Assembly (NCBI RefSeq): GCF_007971385.1
Contig: NZ_CP042434.1
Span: 2,046,001 to 2,110,000 of the forward strand
Origin: Arachidicoccus ginsenosidivorans
GTDB lineage: Bacteria; Bacteroidota; Bacteroidia; Chitinophagales; Chitinophagaceae
DNA length: 64,000 nt
Direction: 5' to 3'
Shown here: positions 41,538 through 50,262 of the stretch, in pieces
How the letters are laid out: every line of letters starts with the position of its first letter
How positions within the stretch are numbered: position 1 is the stretch's first letter
Notes under the pieces: generated by a model
The model's database searches: none
The model's input: only the letters and a program-made list of their open reading frames with translations
What the model was told of the DNA's origin: nothing
Program-made: the position numbers and the translations under genes

Positions 41538-42827
41538 TTACTTAGAACGCTTCATCCGCTGCAACATTTTTTCCTGATTTTCCCTGAGTTCTGGCGCCAT
41601 ATACGACTTAATTAAATTCCCCTTTGTATCTAGTCTGGCAGTAAAAACCACTTTATTATCATCATTTTTAACTTCGATATCCATGAATTTATCTGATACA
41701 GTTACATTTTCTACCTGATGTTGTCCAAGCACCAGCATATAGTATTTGTTCCCCTGAAACTCCCCGGGCTTAAACCATCCGAATCGGTGCCAATGACCGG
41801 CTAAAATAATATTGATACCAGCCTTGTTGGCCAGTGCAGTCCATTTTTCGTTTTCTCCACCAGTAAAGCCCCACTGGGGTTGATGCATTAATATGACCTT
41901 AAAAGGAGCGCTTTTTAGAGATTCGCTGGTTTGAATATGCCTGTTAAACCACTCATACTCATCGTGCCTGTACTGCTTAAAATCATTTAAGCCGGCATAC
42001 ACACTAGTTGTATCATCTTTATCCTCTCCCGTATCAAGGACCACAAAATGAAGCGGACCATTATCGGTGCTGTAATAATATTTACCATCTTCTATTGGTG
42101 GCAAATATTTAAATAATTTTCTCGCAAATTGTCCTCGATTCTCATGATTACCCCTTACATATAACATCGGTTTTGAATGTGCTAAAGGGCGCGTTAGCGG
42201 GGTTATTGCACTGGCAAATAACTGTTGCCTGTTTTGGGCATAATCCACAACATCACCGTCATTAACCAAGAAGTCCGTTTTATCCCAATCAATAATTTTC
42301 ATATAATTTCTGATCCAATCCACGTGTTCGTGTGTATCGGTGATCAGGCTAAAGGAAACCGTTTTTGAATTGGAATTACTAAAAGTAGTAAATGAATACG
42401 TGGGACTGTTAGTCCATTTACCCATTTCAGGCCAATAAGGCCTCAAATCTAAAACCCTCCTTGAAACGACCTGGTAATGATAAACAGTACCCGGACTTAA
42501 ATTTTCTAACCGAATTGAATGCATTTTGCCTACAGGAACTAATCCATACTTCTGGCTCTGGGCGATTTGTTTTGCGCCTTCCTCTCCGTTTTTCCAATAC
42601 ACTATTTTGGCAGCGCTTTCACCAGCTGTATAAAAACATATGGTAATCCCAGTTTGTGTTGGATTTAGAAGATAAGGACCGTGTTGTGTTACAGTCTTTG
42701 TATCATAAACAGGGTAAGGTGCATTTGCTCCTTGCGCATCTAAACTTTTATTCGGAACACAGACAGCACCCATTACCAACGCCAGTAACAAAAAAAGATT
42801 CGCCTTTAGCTTAAATATACTTTTCAT
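41538..42827 (-). CDS. Secreted purple-acid-phosphatase-like metallophosphoesterase
   Basis: A 429-residue exported protein with signal peptide (LKANLFLLLALVMGAVCVPNKSLDAQ). A fibronectin-III-like N-terminal domain (PYLLNPTQTGITICFYTAGES through VYHYQVVSR) precedes the metallophosphoesterase domain. Metal-binding motifs: LITDTHEHVDW, VNDGDVVDY, YVRGNHENRG, ILMHQPQWG, and ILAGHWHRFGW. This combination is that of purple acid phosphatases and related phosphohydrolases. The second motif has the usual GDxxD. The substrate is unknown. It is transcribed leftward, convergent with the PUL, with no visible partner. Confidence 0.85.
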   Translation of the reverse strand: MKSIFKLKANLFLLLALVMGAVCVPNKSLDAQGANAPYPVYDTKTVTQHGPYLLNPTQTGITICFYTAGESAAKIVYWKNGEEGAKQIAQSQKYGLVPVGKMHSIRLENLSPGTVYHYQVVSRRVLDLRPYWPEMGKWTNSPTYSFTTFSNSNSKTVSFSLITDTHEHVDWIRNYMKIIDWDKTDFLVNDGDVVDYAQNRQQLFASAITPLTRPLAHSKPMLYVRGNHENRGQFARKLFKYLPPIEDGKYYYSTDNGPLHFVVLDTGEDKDDTTSVYAGLNDFKQYRHDEYEWFNRHIQTSESLKSAPFKVILMHQPQWGFTGGENEKWTALANKAGINIILAGHWHRFGWFKPGEFQGNKYYMLVLGQHQVENVTVSDKFMDIEVKNDDNKVVFTARLDTKGNLIKSYMAPELRENQEKMLQRMKRSK

Positions 42828-43359
42828 TTAAAATAGTTTTTGCGTCTATTTAATTTTATAGATTTTAGATTTGGTCTTTTATCAATTTGGATAAATCATC
42901 AAAGGATACCCTTCCCTTTTATAAGTAACACGTTAACAAAATAAAGAATCTTTTTTACCTTTTGCTCACCTCCAAACAAAAACACATACTTAGTCACTTC
43001 AATTTCAATGCATCAAACGATTGCACAATTTTTATTAAAGATCTTAAAATATAAACTGTGGTTTGGATTTTGGGGATGTATACAGGCCAGCGCAGTTAAA
43101 TTTACTGTTCTATAATCAGCAACTCAAAAATATCAACCGCCACAGTATTCACAAGTTCAGGGCCATCCGTTTGTTAATTGCAAGTCTTTGCAAAACCAGC
43201 GCGGTATATTTATAAACAAAAAAGCAGATATGGAATAGATTATCTTAATTAAAATAAAGGCTAAATTAATAATATTATGTAACTTTATAAATGTGGGGGA
43301 TTCGATTCCCCCTTCTCCTTTTGTTCTTTTATTTAACTGTCATAGAAAAGATGTTCTTT
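42828..43359. other. 532-base AT-rich intergenic region
   Basis: Lies between divergent genes. It contains a small possible open frame of 35 codons starting at 43007 with no recognisable similarity. A tRNA- or tmRNA-like 3' fragment is at 43295-43318. AT content rises clearly here and stays high to about 47100, marking the left edge of an accessory islet. No promoter was recognised with confidence; TAACTTTA at 43279 is one base off the -7 consensus. Confidence 0.5.
43295..43318 (+). other. Remnant resembling the 3' end of a tRNA or tmRNA
   Basis: GGGGG-ATTCGATT-CCCCC followed by TTCTCC reproduces the T-arm and 3' acceptor strand of a tRNA-like molecule: T-loop TTCGATT, with a five-base stem apart from an A-C mismatch at the conserved first pair. 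Nothing upstream could form the rest of a tRNA. Such 3' fragments are typical leftovers of integrase attachment sites in tRNA or ssrA genes. It sits exactly where the AT-rich islet begins. Confidence 0.4.
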
Positions 43360-44858
43360 ATGAGAAAAAATATACCAATAATACAATTTCTAATAACATT
43401 TGGAATTTGCATTATCCTACTTTTAATTATTAATGCCTGTAATAAAAACAAACAGGACTCATACCAAATAAAAAACGCTTTGACTTGGCTTCAAAAAAAT
43501 GGCGGTAACTTTAAAAATCAAAAAATTGGCTTAAAACTTCAAAATGGTCAACAATCAATAGGGAGACTTGATTGGAATAAAACAAAGGAATATTTAAATC
43601 AAGGAATTAAGTACATTGAAATCCCCTTCGTATTTGATAATATCGGAGAAAAAGTCCCATTGGATACATTTGCAGCATATACAACATATCATCTTGTTAT
43701 CCGTGAAAATAAAACTACAGATTATGAAGGAGCCATTCAAATTACCCAAGTCAATACTAAAATGAAAAATATAAAGATCTCTCAATATTAGCTTCTTTAC
43801 AGTTTTATTATTCATTAATCGGTGAGCCAATTAATTCATATATGCTGCAAAATGGTAAATCTAAAATCCACAATATTCGCATATCAAGTGCAGATGCAGG
43901 AAAACCCCACTTTAAAAATTTTTCTATAAAACGAACCAGTAATCGGGAAGGAGGGAATGGTTCAATAATGGTAGCTCAACCTAATCCTGAAATACCAACG
44001 CCAAGTTGCACAACCTACTTCTATTCATATTGGATACAATACGATCCAATAGAATTTTATGACGGTTCAATCATGGTAATTTCATCGCAATTTGTATCAG
44101 GAAGTTATACAATATGTGACGACGGAGGTATCCCTCCTGGTTGGAATCCACCCAATGATAATCCATTACCAAGTGGCGGCGGAAATGGAGGCATCGGAGG
44201 GTCACCTTACCCGCCAAAATTAGATCTTCCTGAGTTGCCACCATATATTGTTGATAGTATATATATTGATAGTAGTATCATTAATAGCCCTTGTATGGAT
44301 TCTGCATTAACAAAAGTGCTCAACAGTCGAGATTCAATCGCATTTTTAATCCATAATACTTTTGGAGGTTCTGGTTATCTCAATTTGACTTTTATGAAGG
44401 CTCAAACATTACTGTCAGATAAAGGAAACGCCATTCCTGGTCAAACACGATATAGTAATAATGGCAAAGAAGATACAATTTTATTGAACTACAGTCAACT
44501 AGCAGGTTCTTCACAAGAATATGTTGCAGGAGTTATTATACATGAAATGGTTCACGCCTTTCTTGACCAAAAAAACGACAGCCTTTTAAAAGAACAAACC
44601 CAACAGCATAGCGAAATCGCACTTCATTATGTAGATCAAATGGCTAATTTGTTGATCAATATATTCCCCAATTTGCCCCTTTCCGATGCGCAAGCATTAT
44701 CTATAGATGGACTTTCTGACATTACCTATCCATTAACCTTTCAAGAATTATTAACTCAATATGGCTTTAATTCTAATGAGAATAGTACAGAAAGTATCGG
44801 TTACCATACCATGCCTTATTCTGTGCCTGGTGGATATAAAGGGACTAGATGTAATTAA
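43360..44858 (+). CDS. Secreted/lipoprotein of unknown function with HExxH zinc motif, frameshifted
   Basis: The first frame starts at the ATG at 43360 (MRKNIPIIQFLITFG) with a lipoprotein signal ending LLLIINAC, and runs to 43791. The second is open from about 43761 to 44858. One more A at 43773-43775 joins them as MKNIKDLSILASLQFYYS, giving about 499 residues. The distal part has GSIMVAQPNPEIPTPSCTTY, a Gly/Pro-rich linker (GIPPGWNPP, SGGGNGGIGG), and VAGVIIHEMVHAFLDQKND, an HEMVH motif as in zinc metallopeptidases. The joining is less certain than elsewhere because the run is only three A. Codon use is AT-rich relative to neighbours. Likely an accessory secreted peptidase-like protein; function unknown. 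Confidence 0.55.
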
Positions 44859-44876
44859 CTATTTAACTCAATATAT

Positions 44877-45613
44877 ATGACTAAAAATACATTACAAATA
44901 ATTTTAATTTTATTATTCCTTTTCTTCATAAAGAATGTATCTGGCCAAAAGGCAATTCAATTGGATAAGGAAACCATTGAGTTTATGGACTTTATTCGCG
45001 ACAGCACACTTAAAATAGATTCCTGGTCCAACAACCCATATTTTTCACCTATCCCTAACGCCGCCATGTTTACGCTTCCTGCATTTAGATATTACTGGAA
45101 GTCTCCAAGAGACATCCATTTAACCGAGCAGGAATTAAATGCTATCTTCAAGAAAATTAAAGACTCCTCAATATATCTACTTACACAAGATCAGTTGAAG
45201 CTTGGCAACAAATATGGTAACCTCACCGGCTATTATTACCATCAGTTACAAACCCTGAAATATAGAATACAACATTATCTTTTTGGAGATCAGCAAAGCA
45301 TTCCGCCATATTGTTTAAAGAAATTGGATATTGATTCCACCTTATTCCATATAAAAACCTATCAGGCAGTTGCCTCAGACATTAAAAGATACAATTTACT
45401 GGTGGATTCGTGCAAAAAGTATATCAATAAGGAGACCATGGCCAGCAGCTATCAATTCTCCAAACCAATTTTTCTTAGAAATGGCCTTTTATGTATTTTT
45501 ATATATAGTTATCAAGCCGAGGGCATATTGATATTTACCTAAAAGACAAATCTGGGTGGCATCTTCTCCAAAACTTGGTGAAATTCCAAGCGGAAATCGG
45601 ATGGTCCGAGTAA
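44877..45613 (+). CDS. Secreted protein of unknown function, frameshifted near the end
   Basis: Starts 18 bases after the preceding gene and is probably co-transcribed with it. A signal peptide (LQIILILLFLFFIKNVSGQ) leads a mixed protein with no recognised family. The frame stops at 45542, but one more T in TTT at 45534-45536 continues ILIFYLKDKSGWHLLQNLVKFQAEIGWSE to 45613. Such a C-terminal strand pattern is commonly seen in small secreted Bacteroidota proteins. About 245 residues result. The pairing with the HEMVH protein suggests a two-gene secreted unit in an accessory islet. I do not recognise the protein. Confidence 0.5.
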
Positions 45614-45953
45614 GTTTCTTTTTCATGGACATTTTACACTAATAGCCCAGCAAATATTATGTAGCCCACAAAGTAACCAAGACAAAAAACCGCCCCCCAA
45701 AATACGCTTTTAACTTTTAATGCCAGAATTTGTAAAAATCCAAATTTTGCCAAATTCAAGTATCCCCCTTTTTGGTGTACGCTAGTTTTTTCTATCCAGA
45801 ATTCTAAATATCATTGAAGCTAATCCAGAAATTCTCAAAACGTAACAGTGAACAGCCATCTTAAATATAGTGTACTATAAATAATCCCCTTCGATTACAT
45901 TAAATTAAGGCAAATAAGTTTTTAACTATAATGACAAAATAGCCAATCATAAT
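45614..45953. other. 340-base AT-rich intergenic region
   Basis: Between the two-gene secreted unit and the convergent truncated ATPase gene. No open frame, repeat or clear terminator was found. It contains a short TTCGATT at 45891 that weakly echoes the tRNA-like remnant at 43295, too short to be called an attachment site. Confidence 0.4.
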
Positions 45954-46949
45954 TTAAAAATCATGCACCCAGGACGCCAGTGAAATGACATTTATCCCAT
46001 CCTGCCTAGTATAGCTGATACCCGTCCCTGTAATAATATTGAGTGATTTTGGAGGCCTCGCTTTGCTAAGGTCCAAGTTGCTGGCAAATTTAAGGAGACT
46101 TACTGCAGCTTTTTCAATCTCACCGGTACCTAACTTGATTTCAAAAGCACACCAATCACCATTATATTTTTGAACAATGCTGTCCACTTCCAGCCCACTT
46201 GAATCGCGGTAGTGATATACTTTTGCGTCATTGACCTGTCCATAAACCCTAAGTTCGTGTGTAACTAAAGATTCAAACAAAAATCCGGTAATTTTCAAAT
46301 CACTGAATAAGCTTTCTTTATCTAGTCCAAGTACCGCCACCGCCAGGCAAACATCCGTAAAATGTCGTTTAGGTGACTTTCGAAGAGATGCAGAAGAACG
46401 TATATGCGTATTCCACGCTGGTTGATCTTCCACAATCATAAGTCTGTTTAAAGTATCCAGATAATCATAAATAGTTGGGCGTGAGATTTGAATATTATCC
46501 CTGAGTAGTATATCCCTTTTCAAAGCAGAAATATCTACTATTGTAGCTGTATTCCTGGCAATAGCTTTGAGTAGACTTCTTACTTTAACAGGGTCGTGCT
46601 TTACGCTAGAAACAAGGTTCATATTTCCCTCAATAAATTCTTTTACATAAGCTTGATTTACTTCTATTGCTTGATGAAGCCCGCTGCCTAAATGCTCAGC
46701 CAACCCACCAATAATTATTTTCTCGATAATAAATTCTAAATCCATCGGATCGTCATATATATCAATGTTCGCCTTTTTACCACCTTCCAACAATTGTCTC
46801 AGACTCACTTTGCCTGTTGCAAACCCCATTTCCTGCCACGACATCGTATGCATACCTCTGATCGTAATCCGGCCAGTCCCAGAGAGCCTTCTATCTGGCG
46901 TTGTCTTTATTTTTAATTCCCGAGCCAATGCCCTAGCTTTAGTAGCCAT
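45954..46949 (-). pseudogene. AAA/DUF4143 ATPase, 5'-truncated (no P-loop), nuclease-like end intact
   Basis: The 331 residues correspond to the middle and end of AAA_14/DUF4143 ATPases. TGRITIRGMHTMSWQEMG matches the block that normally follows the ATPase core, then winged-helix sequence (NIQISRPTIYDYLDTLNRLMIVED) and the DUF4143 end (HYRDSSGLEVDSIVQ, WCAFEIKLGTGEIEKAA). That end has the D...ExK pattern of PD-(D/E)XK nucleases. Walker A and B, normally in the first 130 residues, are absent: the gene starts at a plausible ATG (46947-46949) immediately downstream of its repeat array. An internal deletion has probably removed the ATPase domain. It could still make a short nuclease-like protein, but decay is more likely. 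Confidence 0.7.
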
Positions 46950-46981
46950 AAAACATTGATTTTAAACAAAATATTAAAAAC

Positions 46982-47050
46982 ACTTTACAAAATTTGAGCA
47001 TTTTACTTTACAAATTTGGAGCGATTTACTTTACATATTTGGAGCTTCTG
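46982..47050. repeat. Three tandem 23-bp repeats upstream of the truncated DUF4143 gene
   Basis: Units begin at 46982, 47005 and 47028, each 23 bases, with the core ACTTTACAAATTTGGAGC (unit 2). Units 1 and 3 differ at a few positions. Read on the minus strand, the gene's strand, each gives GCTC(C)AAAT..TGTAAAG. The period is about two helical turns, so bound proteins would lie on one face of the DNA. The array ends 32 bases before the gene's ATG. It is probably an operator or recognition array for the ATPase family encoded next to it; compare the array at 60692. Confidence 0.75.
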
Positions 47051-47548
47051 ATTTTGATTTCGATAAATCATATATGAACCATACCTGTATGCCCTCTTAT
47101 TCCCATTCGCCCCTGATGCAGATCTAATCAGCGGGTTACACTTTTAAACGTCTTACATTAATTAAGGCGTTTTTTTACGTCTATGTATAGCGCTGCTAAC
47201 CTGTTTTCCCTTTATTAATTCTGAACCTATTTTTTTTGAAGGCAAATCTTCCATATGACAGTATTCAAAATTCCTATCGCGGCAACTATGATTGCAATGT
47301 ACAAAAATCTCCTTGGAAGTTTATAAGTATATGGCAAAATACACCACTCAAATAAAGCCCCAAAAAGCCTTCAGCAAAAGCAAATTACCCGGTATAAGGC
47401 AATTTTGACCGTCAAATAAAACAGACAACCCCCTTGCACATAATGAGCACTCGACATATTACACCTACAGCAATCACTTAATTCAGGCTTGCTTAATCCT
47501 GTTTGTAAAAATCTTATTACCCCCCTAAGTGGCAGACTTCCCCACAAA
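47051..47548. other. Intergenic region with a possible rightward terminator
   Basis: About 500 bases, AT-rich, with no supported gene. AAACGTCTT at 47146-47154 pairs with AAGGCGTTT at 47164-47172 (one G-U) and is followed by a T-run to 47176. This terminator-like hairpin faces rightward although no rightward gene lies nearby, so it may be a relic of deleted sequence. A 75-codon frame at 47371-47598 overlaps the prfA terminator and is not credible. Confidence 0.4.
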
Positions 47549-47595
47549 AAACGGAAAAGGAATTGCATTAAGCTAATGCTATTCCTTTTCCGTTT
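47549..47595 (-). terminator. Terminator of prfA
   Basis: Read leftward, a 15-bp stem beginning AAACGGAAAAGGAAT closes on its complement, with six further pairs (GCATTA/TAATGC) inside and a three-base tip. It is followed by TTTTTGTGGGG on the minus strand. It lies 35 bases beyond the prfA stop codon. Confidence 0.85.
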
Positions 47596-47630
47596 CAATA
47601 ACTTATTTATACCTTAAACGTTCTCTAATC

Positions 47631-48701
47631 TTATTTAGGCTCGTTTCCTGCCATCTTTTCCGCATTCTCTGCTACCTGGAGCGCATCAATAAACTCATCC
47701 AATTCTCCACCAATAACAGCGTCCAGATTATAAGAGGTAAGACCAATTCTATGATCCGTAACGCGGCCCTGTGGCCAGTTATAAGTTCTGATCTTAGCGC
47801 TTCTGTCCCCTGTACTGACAAGGGTCTTTCTTTGCCTGGAAATCTCTTCTTCCTGTTTACGTACCTGCTCCTCATAAAGCTTGGTACGCATCATTTCCAT
47901 AGCCTTCAATCGGTTGCCCAACTGCGTTCTTTCCGTCTGGCAGATAATAACTGTTCCGGTCGCAATATGCGTCAGCATCACTTTTGTTTCTACCTTATTG
48001 ACATTCTGACCACCCGCACCACCACTTCTGGAAGTCTCCATCTTAACGTCACTATCCTTCAGCTCAAAATCAATTTCTTCCGCTTCAGGCATCACCGCTA
48101 CGGTTGCTGCGGAGGTATGCACACGTCCCTGGGTTTCTGTACTCGGTACGCGCTGTACACGATGAACACCACTTTCAAATTTCAGGGTGCCATAGACATC
48201 CTCACCGATCACCTCAATCATAGCCTCTTTATAACCGCCTACAGTCCCTTCGCTGGCACTGGCAATAGAAGTCTTCCAACCTCTTTTGTTACAATAACGG
48301 ATATACATATCCAACAGGTCTCCTGCAAATAAGGAGGCCTCATCACCTCCAGTTCCGGCCCTGATTTCAATAATCGCATTTTTATTATCCTGCGGATCTT
48401 TAGGGATCAAGAGTCTGGTCAGTTTTTCTTCCAACTGTTCTTTTTGATCCTCCAGTTCCGGTAATTCCATTTTAGCGAGTTCTCTTAGATCCTCGTCAGA
48501 TCCATTGATAGCCTCTTTGGCAAAACTCAGGTTATCCAGTACATTCAGGTACTTTTTATATTCCACGACAATCTTTTCCAGATCCCGGTATTCTTTGCTG
48601 AGCTTACTGAACTCCTTTTGATTGCTGATAATCTCTGGATTAGTCAGTGCCACTCCTAGCTGCTCAAATCTGGCATTTATCGCTTCTAATTGATCTAGCA
48701 T
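47631..48701 (-). CDS. prfA: Peptide chain release factor 1
   Basis: Recognises UAA and UAG stop codons and releases the peptide. 356 residues, full length. The codon-recognition PxT motif is in [18 protein letters not shown], which is the RF1 pattern rather than the SPF of RF2. The catalytic GGQ is in [17 protein letters not shown]. The C-terminus [21 protein letters not shown] is standard. The prmC/hemK methyltransferase gene often found next to prfA is absent here. The promoter TAATTTTG and a leader hairpin lie upstream, and a strong terminator lies downstream, so the gene is monocistronic. Confidence 0.98.
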   Translation of the reverse strand: MLDQLEAINARFEQLGVALTNPEIISNQKEFSKLSKEYRDLEKIVVEYKKYLNVLDNLSFAKEAINGSDEDLRELAKMELPELEDQKEQLEEKLTRLLIPKDPQDNKNAIIEIRAGTGGDEASLFAGDLLDMYIRYCNKRGWKTSIASASEGTVGGYKEAMIEVIGEDVYGTLKFESGVHRVQRVPSTETQGRVHTSAATVAVMPEAEEIDFELKDSDVKMETSRSGGAGGQNVNKVETKVMLTHIATGTVIICQTERTQLGNRLKAMEMMRTKLYEEQVRKQEEEISRQRKTLVSTGDRSAKIRTYNWPQGRVTDHRIGLTSYNLDAVIGGELDEFIDALQVAENAEKMAGNEPK

Positions 48702-48718
48702 ATGATATATAAATTATA

Positions 48719-48758
48719 ACCAGGGCGGCCATCAGCCGCCTGGCAGGGCGCAAAATTA
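48719..48758 (-). promoter_or_regulatory. prfA promoter element and leader hairpin
   Basis: TAATTTTG on the minus strand (48751-48758) is a TAnnTTTG -7 element, 50 bases before the prfA ATG. The leader between them holds a GC-rich stem formed by CCAGGCGGC and its near-complement GCCGCCCTGG (about 48719-48743) with a short loop. The hairpin would sit in the 5' UTR and could affect translation or stability. Confidence 0.5.
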
Positions 48759-48920
48759 CTGTTTTGTTCCCTGAAAACAGCAGAGTGGCAGAAGAATTCC
48801 GGTCAGAAGGCCGCTTTAAAGCAATATTAACCTCCTAAACAAGCAAATCTACCTGTCAAGTCTGCAATAAACTGTTAAAGCCTCTCTCCTTCCTTATTCA
48901 GCATAATCTAGCCTGTTTCT

Positions 48921-49343
48921 CTATTCCGGGCTTTTATCAAAGACCCGACGTTCGTCCGCCGGCAAGATGTCAATTTGCAGCAGCAGTGCATCTTTAGGTA
49001 AAAGCAAGGGGGCTCTTTCCGGCCATTCTACAAAACATCTGGCGCCACTGGTCAAGGTTTCTTCCACACCTGCAGCCACAATTTCCTGTTCATCCGCCAA
49101 TCGGTACCAATCCATATGGAAAATATTGCCTTCTATTGGACTTACGTACTCATTAACGATGGCAAAAGTAGGGCTGGAAACAACGTCCTTACAGCCCAGC
49201 ACTTTGTTACATAACTCCTTGATTAGCGTCGTCTTTCCAGCCCCCATGGGTGCATAAAAAGCCCAGATTTTCTTATCCTTATGTTCCCGCCAAAGATGCT
49301 CGGCGACTTTGTCTATTTGTGATATGTGGTAGGTTATTTCCAT
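48921..49343 (-). CDS. tsaE: tRNA threonylcarbamoyladenosine biosynthesis ATPase TsaE
   Basis: Small ATPase required with TsaB and TsaD for the t6A modification of tRNAs. About 140 residues from the ATG at 49341-49343 (MEITYHISQIDKVAEHLW); six residues could be added from an earlier ATG at 49361. Motifs: FYAPMGAGKTTLIKELC is Walker A, VSSPTFAIVNEY is switch I, and FHMDWYRLADEQEIVAAG is the Walker B region. CFVEWPERA is a family signature. It is transcribed leftward, upstream of prfA by 219 bases and separated by the prfA promoter, so probably independent. Confidence 0.93.
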   Translation of the reverse strand: MEITYHISQIDKVAEHLWREHKDKKIWAFYAPMGAGKTTLIKELCNKVLGCKDVVSSPTFAIVNEYVSPIEGNIFHMDWYRLADEQEIVAAGVEETLTSGARCFVEWPERAPLLLPKDALLLQIDILPADERRVFDKSPE

Positions 49344-49489
49344 AAGGCAAATATCAAACAAAAAGACACAGATTCGATAATTGTTAACAGATTTTCAATA
49401 GAAATATATATGTTTTTCTAAATTGATAACATATTTTTTCTATATTTTTAGCACAGCAAAATTATTTCATCTCACAAATTCCAAAAAAT

Positions 49490-50140
49490 ATGCAAAGACG
49501 AGAGGCACTCAGAAATGTAGCACTGCTAGTCGGCGGCGGCATCGTTTTGTCCGGGACAACGATGAGCGTTTTATTCGACAGTTGCTCCAGCCCCAAAAAG
49601 AAAGCCGGCGCACTGGTATCGGAGGATCAGCAAAAGGTCATCACAGAAGTCGCAGATATTATTATTCCTACCACCTCTTGTCCCGGTGCGAAAGCGGCCG
49701 GAGTGGGTCCTTTTATCACTTTAATGATAAAGGATTGTTACCCAGAGAACGTACAAAAAGATTTTGTAAACGGTCTGGAAGCCTTCATTAAAGAGGCAAA
49801 ATCCGAACTGGGTAAAGACTTCTTAAAAGCCAGCCGTCAAGAACAAGAAAAAGCAGTGGCCACTTTAAGGGAGAAAACCATTGCCCAGAAGAAAAAGGAC
49901 GACAAAGATCCTAATAACACCATCAAAATTGATGTACCCACAGCAGGTTCATTTGTAAAAACAGCCGCCAAGACCAGCGACAGAAAGAATCATTATTTCT
50001 TTGAACTGGCCAGAGACCTCACACTCTTAGGCTATTTTTCCTCTGAAATCGGTGCCACAAAGGCCAGAGCCTATGTGGCCGTTCCAGGACGTTATGACGG
50101 TTGTGTTGATCTGAAACCTGGCCAAAAAGCCTGGGCATAA
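49490..50140 (+). CDS. Gluconate 2-dehydrogenase subunit 3 family protein, Tat-exported
   Basis: Small subunit of a membrane-associated sugar dehydrogenase. The 216 residues start MQRREALRNVALLVGGG with a twin-arginine (RR) signal, followed by the gamma-subunit fold: QQKVITEVADIIIPTTSCPGAKAAGVGPFI, then a helical part and FFELARDLTLLGYFSSEIGAT near the end. The large GMC subunit next door has no export signal. In related enzymes the small subunit carries the Tat signal and takes the catalytic subunit along, and the same is likely here. First gene of the cluster; start of the operon. Confidence 0.9.
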   Translation: MQRREALRNVALLVGGGIVLSGTTMSVLFDSCSSPKKKAGALVSEDQQKVITEVADIIIPTTSCPGAKAAGVGPFITLMIKDCYPENVQKDFVNGLEAFIKEAKSELGKDFLKASRQEQEKAVATLREKTIAQKKKDDKDPNNTIKIDVPTAGSFVKTAAKTSDRKNHYFFELARDLTLLGYFSSEIGATKARAYVAVPGRYDGCVDLKPGQKAWA

Positions 50141-50262
50141 CCTTAGGATATATAGCCGTACAGCAATAGTTATCACTTGATAATCATTGCCTAAACAAGC
50201 ATAAACGGCACACCACGCATCTTTCATCATTTCTATATCTACGTTAGAAAAAACCATTATTC

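Noticed and set aside
43007-43114. Small 35-codon gene upstream of the islet
   Set aside because: No similarity, no promoter or ribosome-binding site and AT-rich random-like composition; kept only as a note in the intergenic entry.
43295-43318. Functional tRNA gene
   Set aside because: Only the T-arm and acceptor strand can be matched; no D-arm, anticodon arm or 5' acceptor strand lies upstream, and the conserved first T-stem pair is mismatched.
45891-45897. TTCGATT as the matching attachment site at the right side of the islet
   Set aside because: Seven bases are too few in AT-rich DNA, and the flanking T-stem and acceptor bases do not match the remnant at 43295.
46982-47050. CRISPR array
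   Set aside because: The three 23-base units are directly adjacent with no spacers between them, and there are no cas genes, so it is a tandem repeat, not a CRISPR.
47371-47598. Leftward 75-codon open frame
   Set aside because: It overlaps the prfA terminator stem, has no similarity or credible start, and its sequence looks like translated intergenic DNA.
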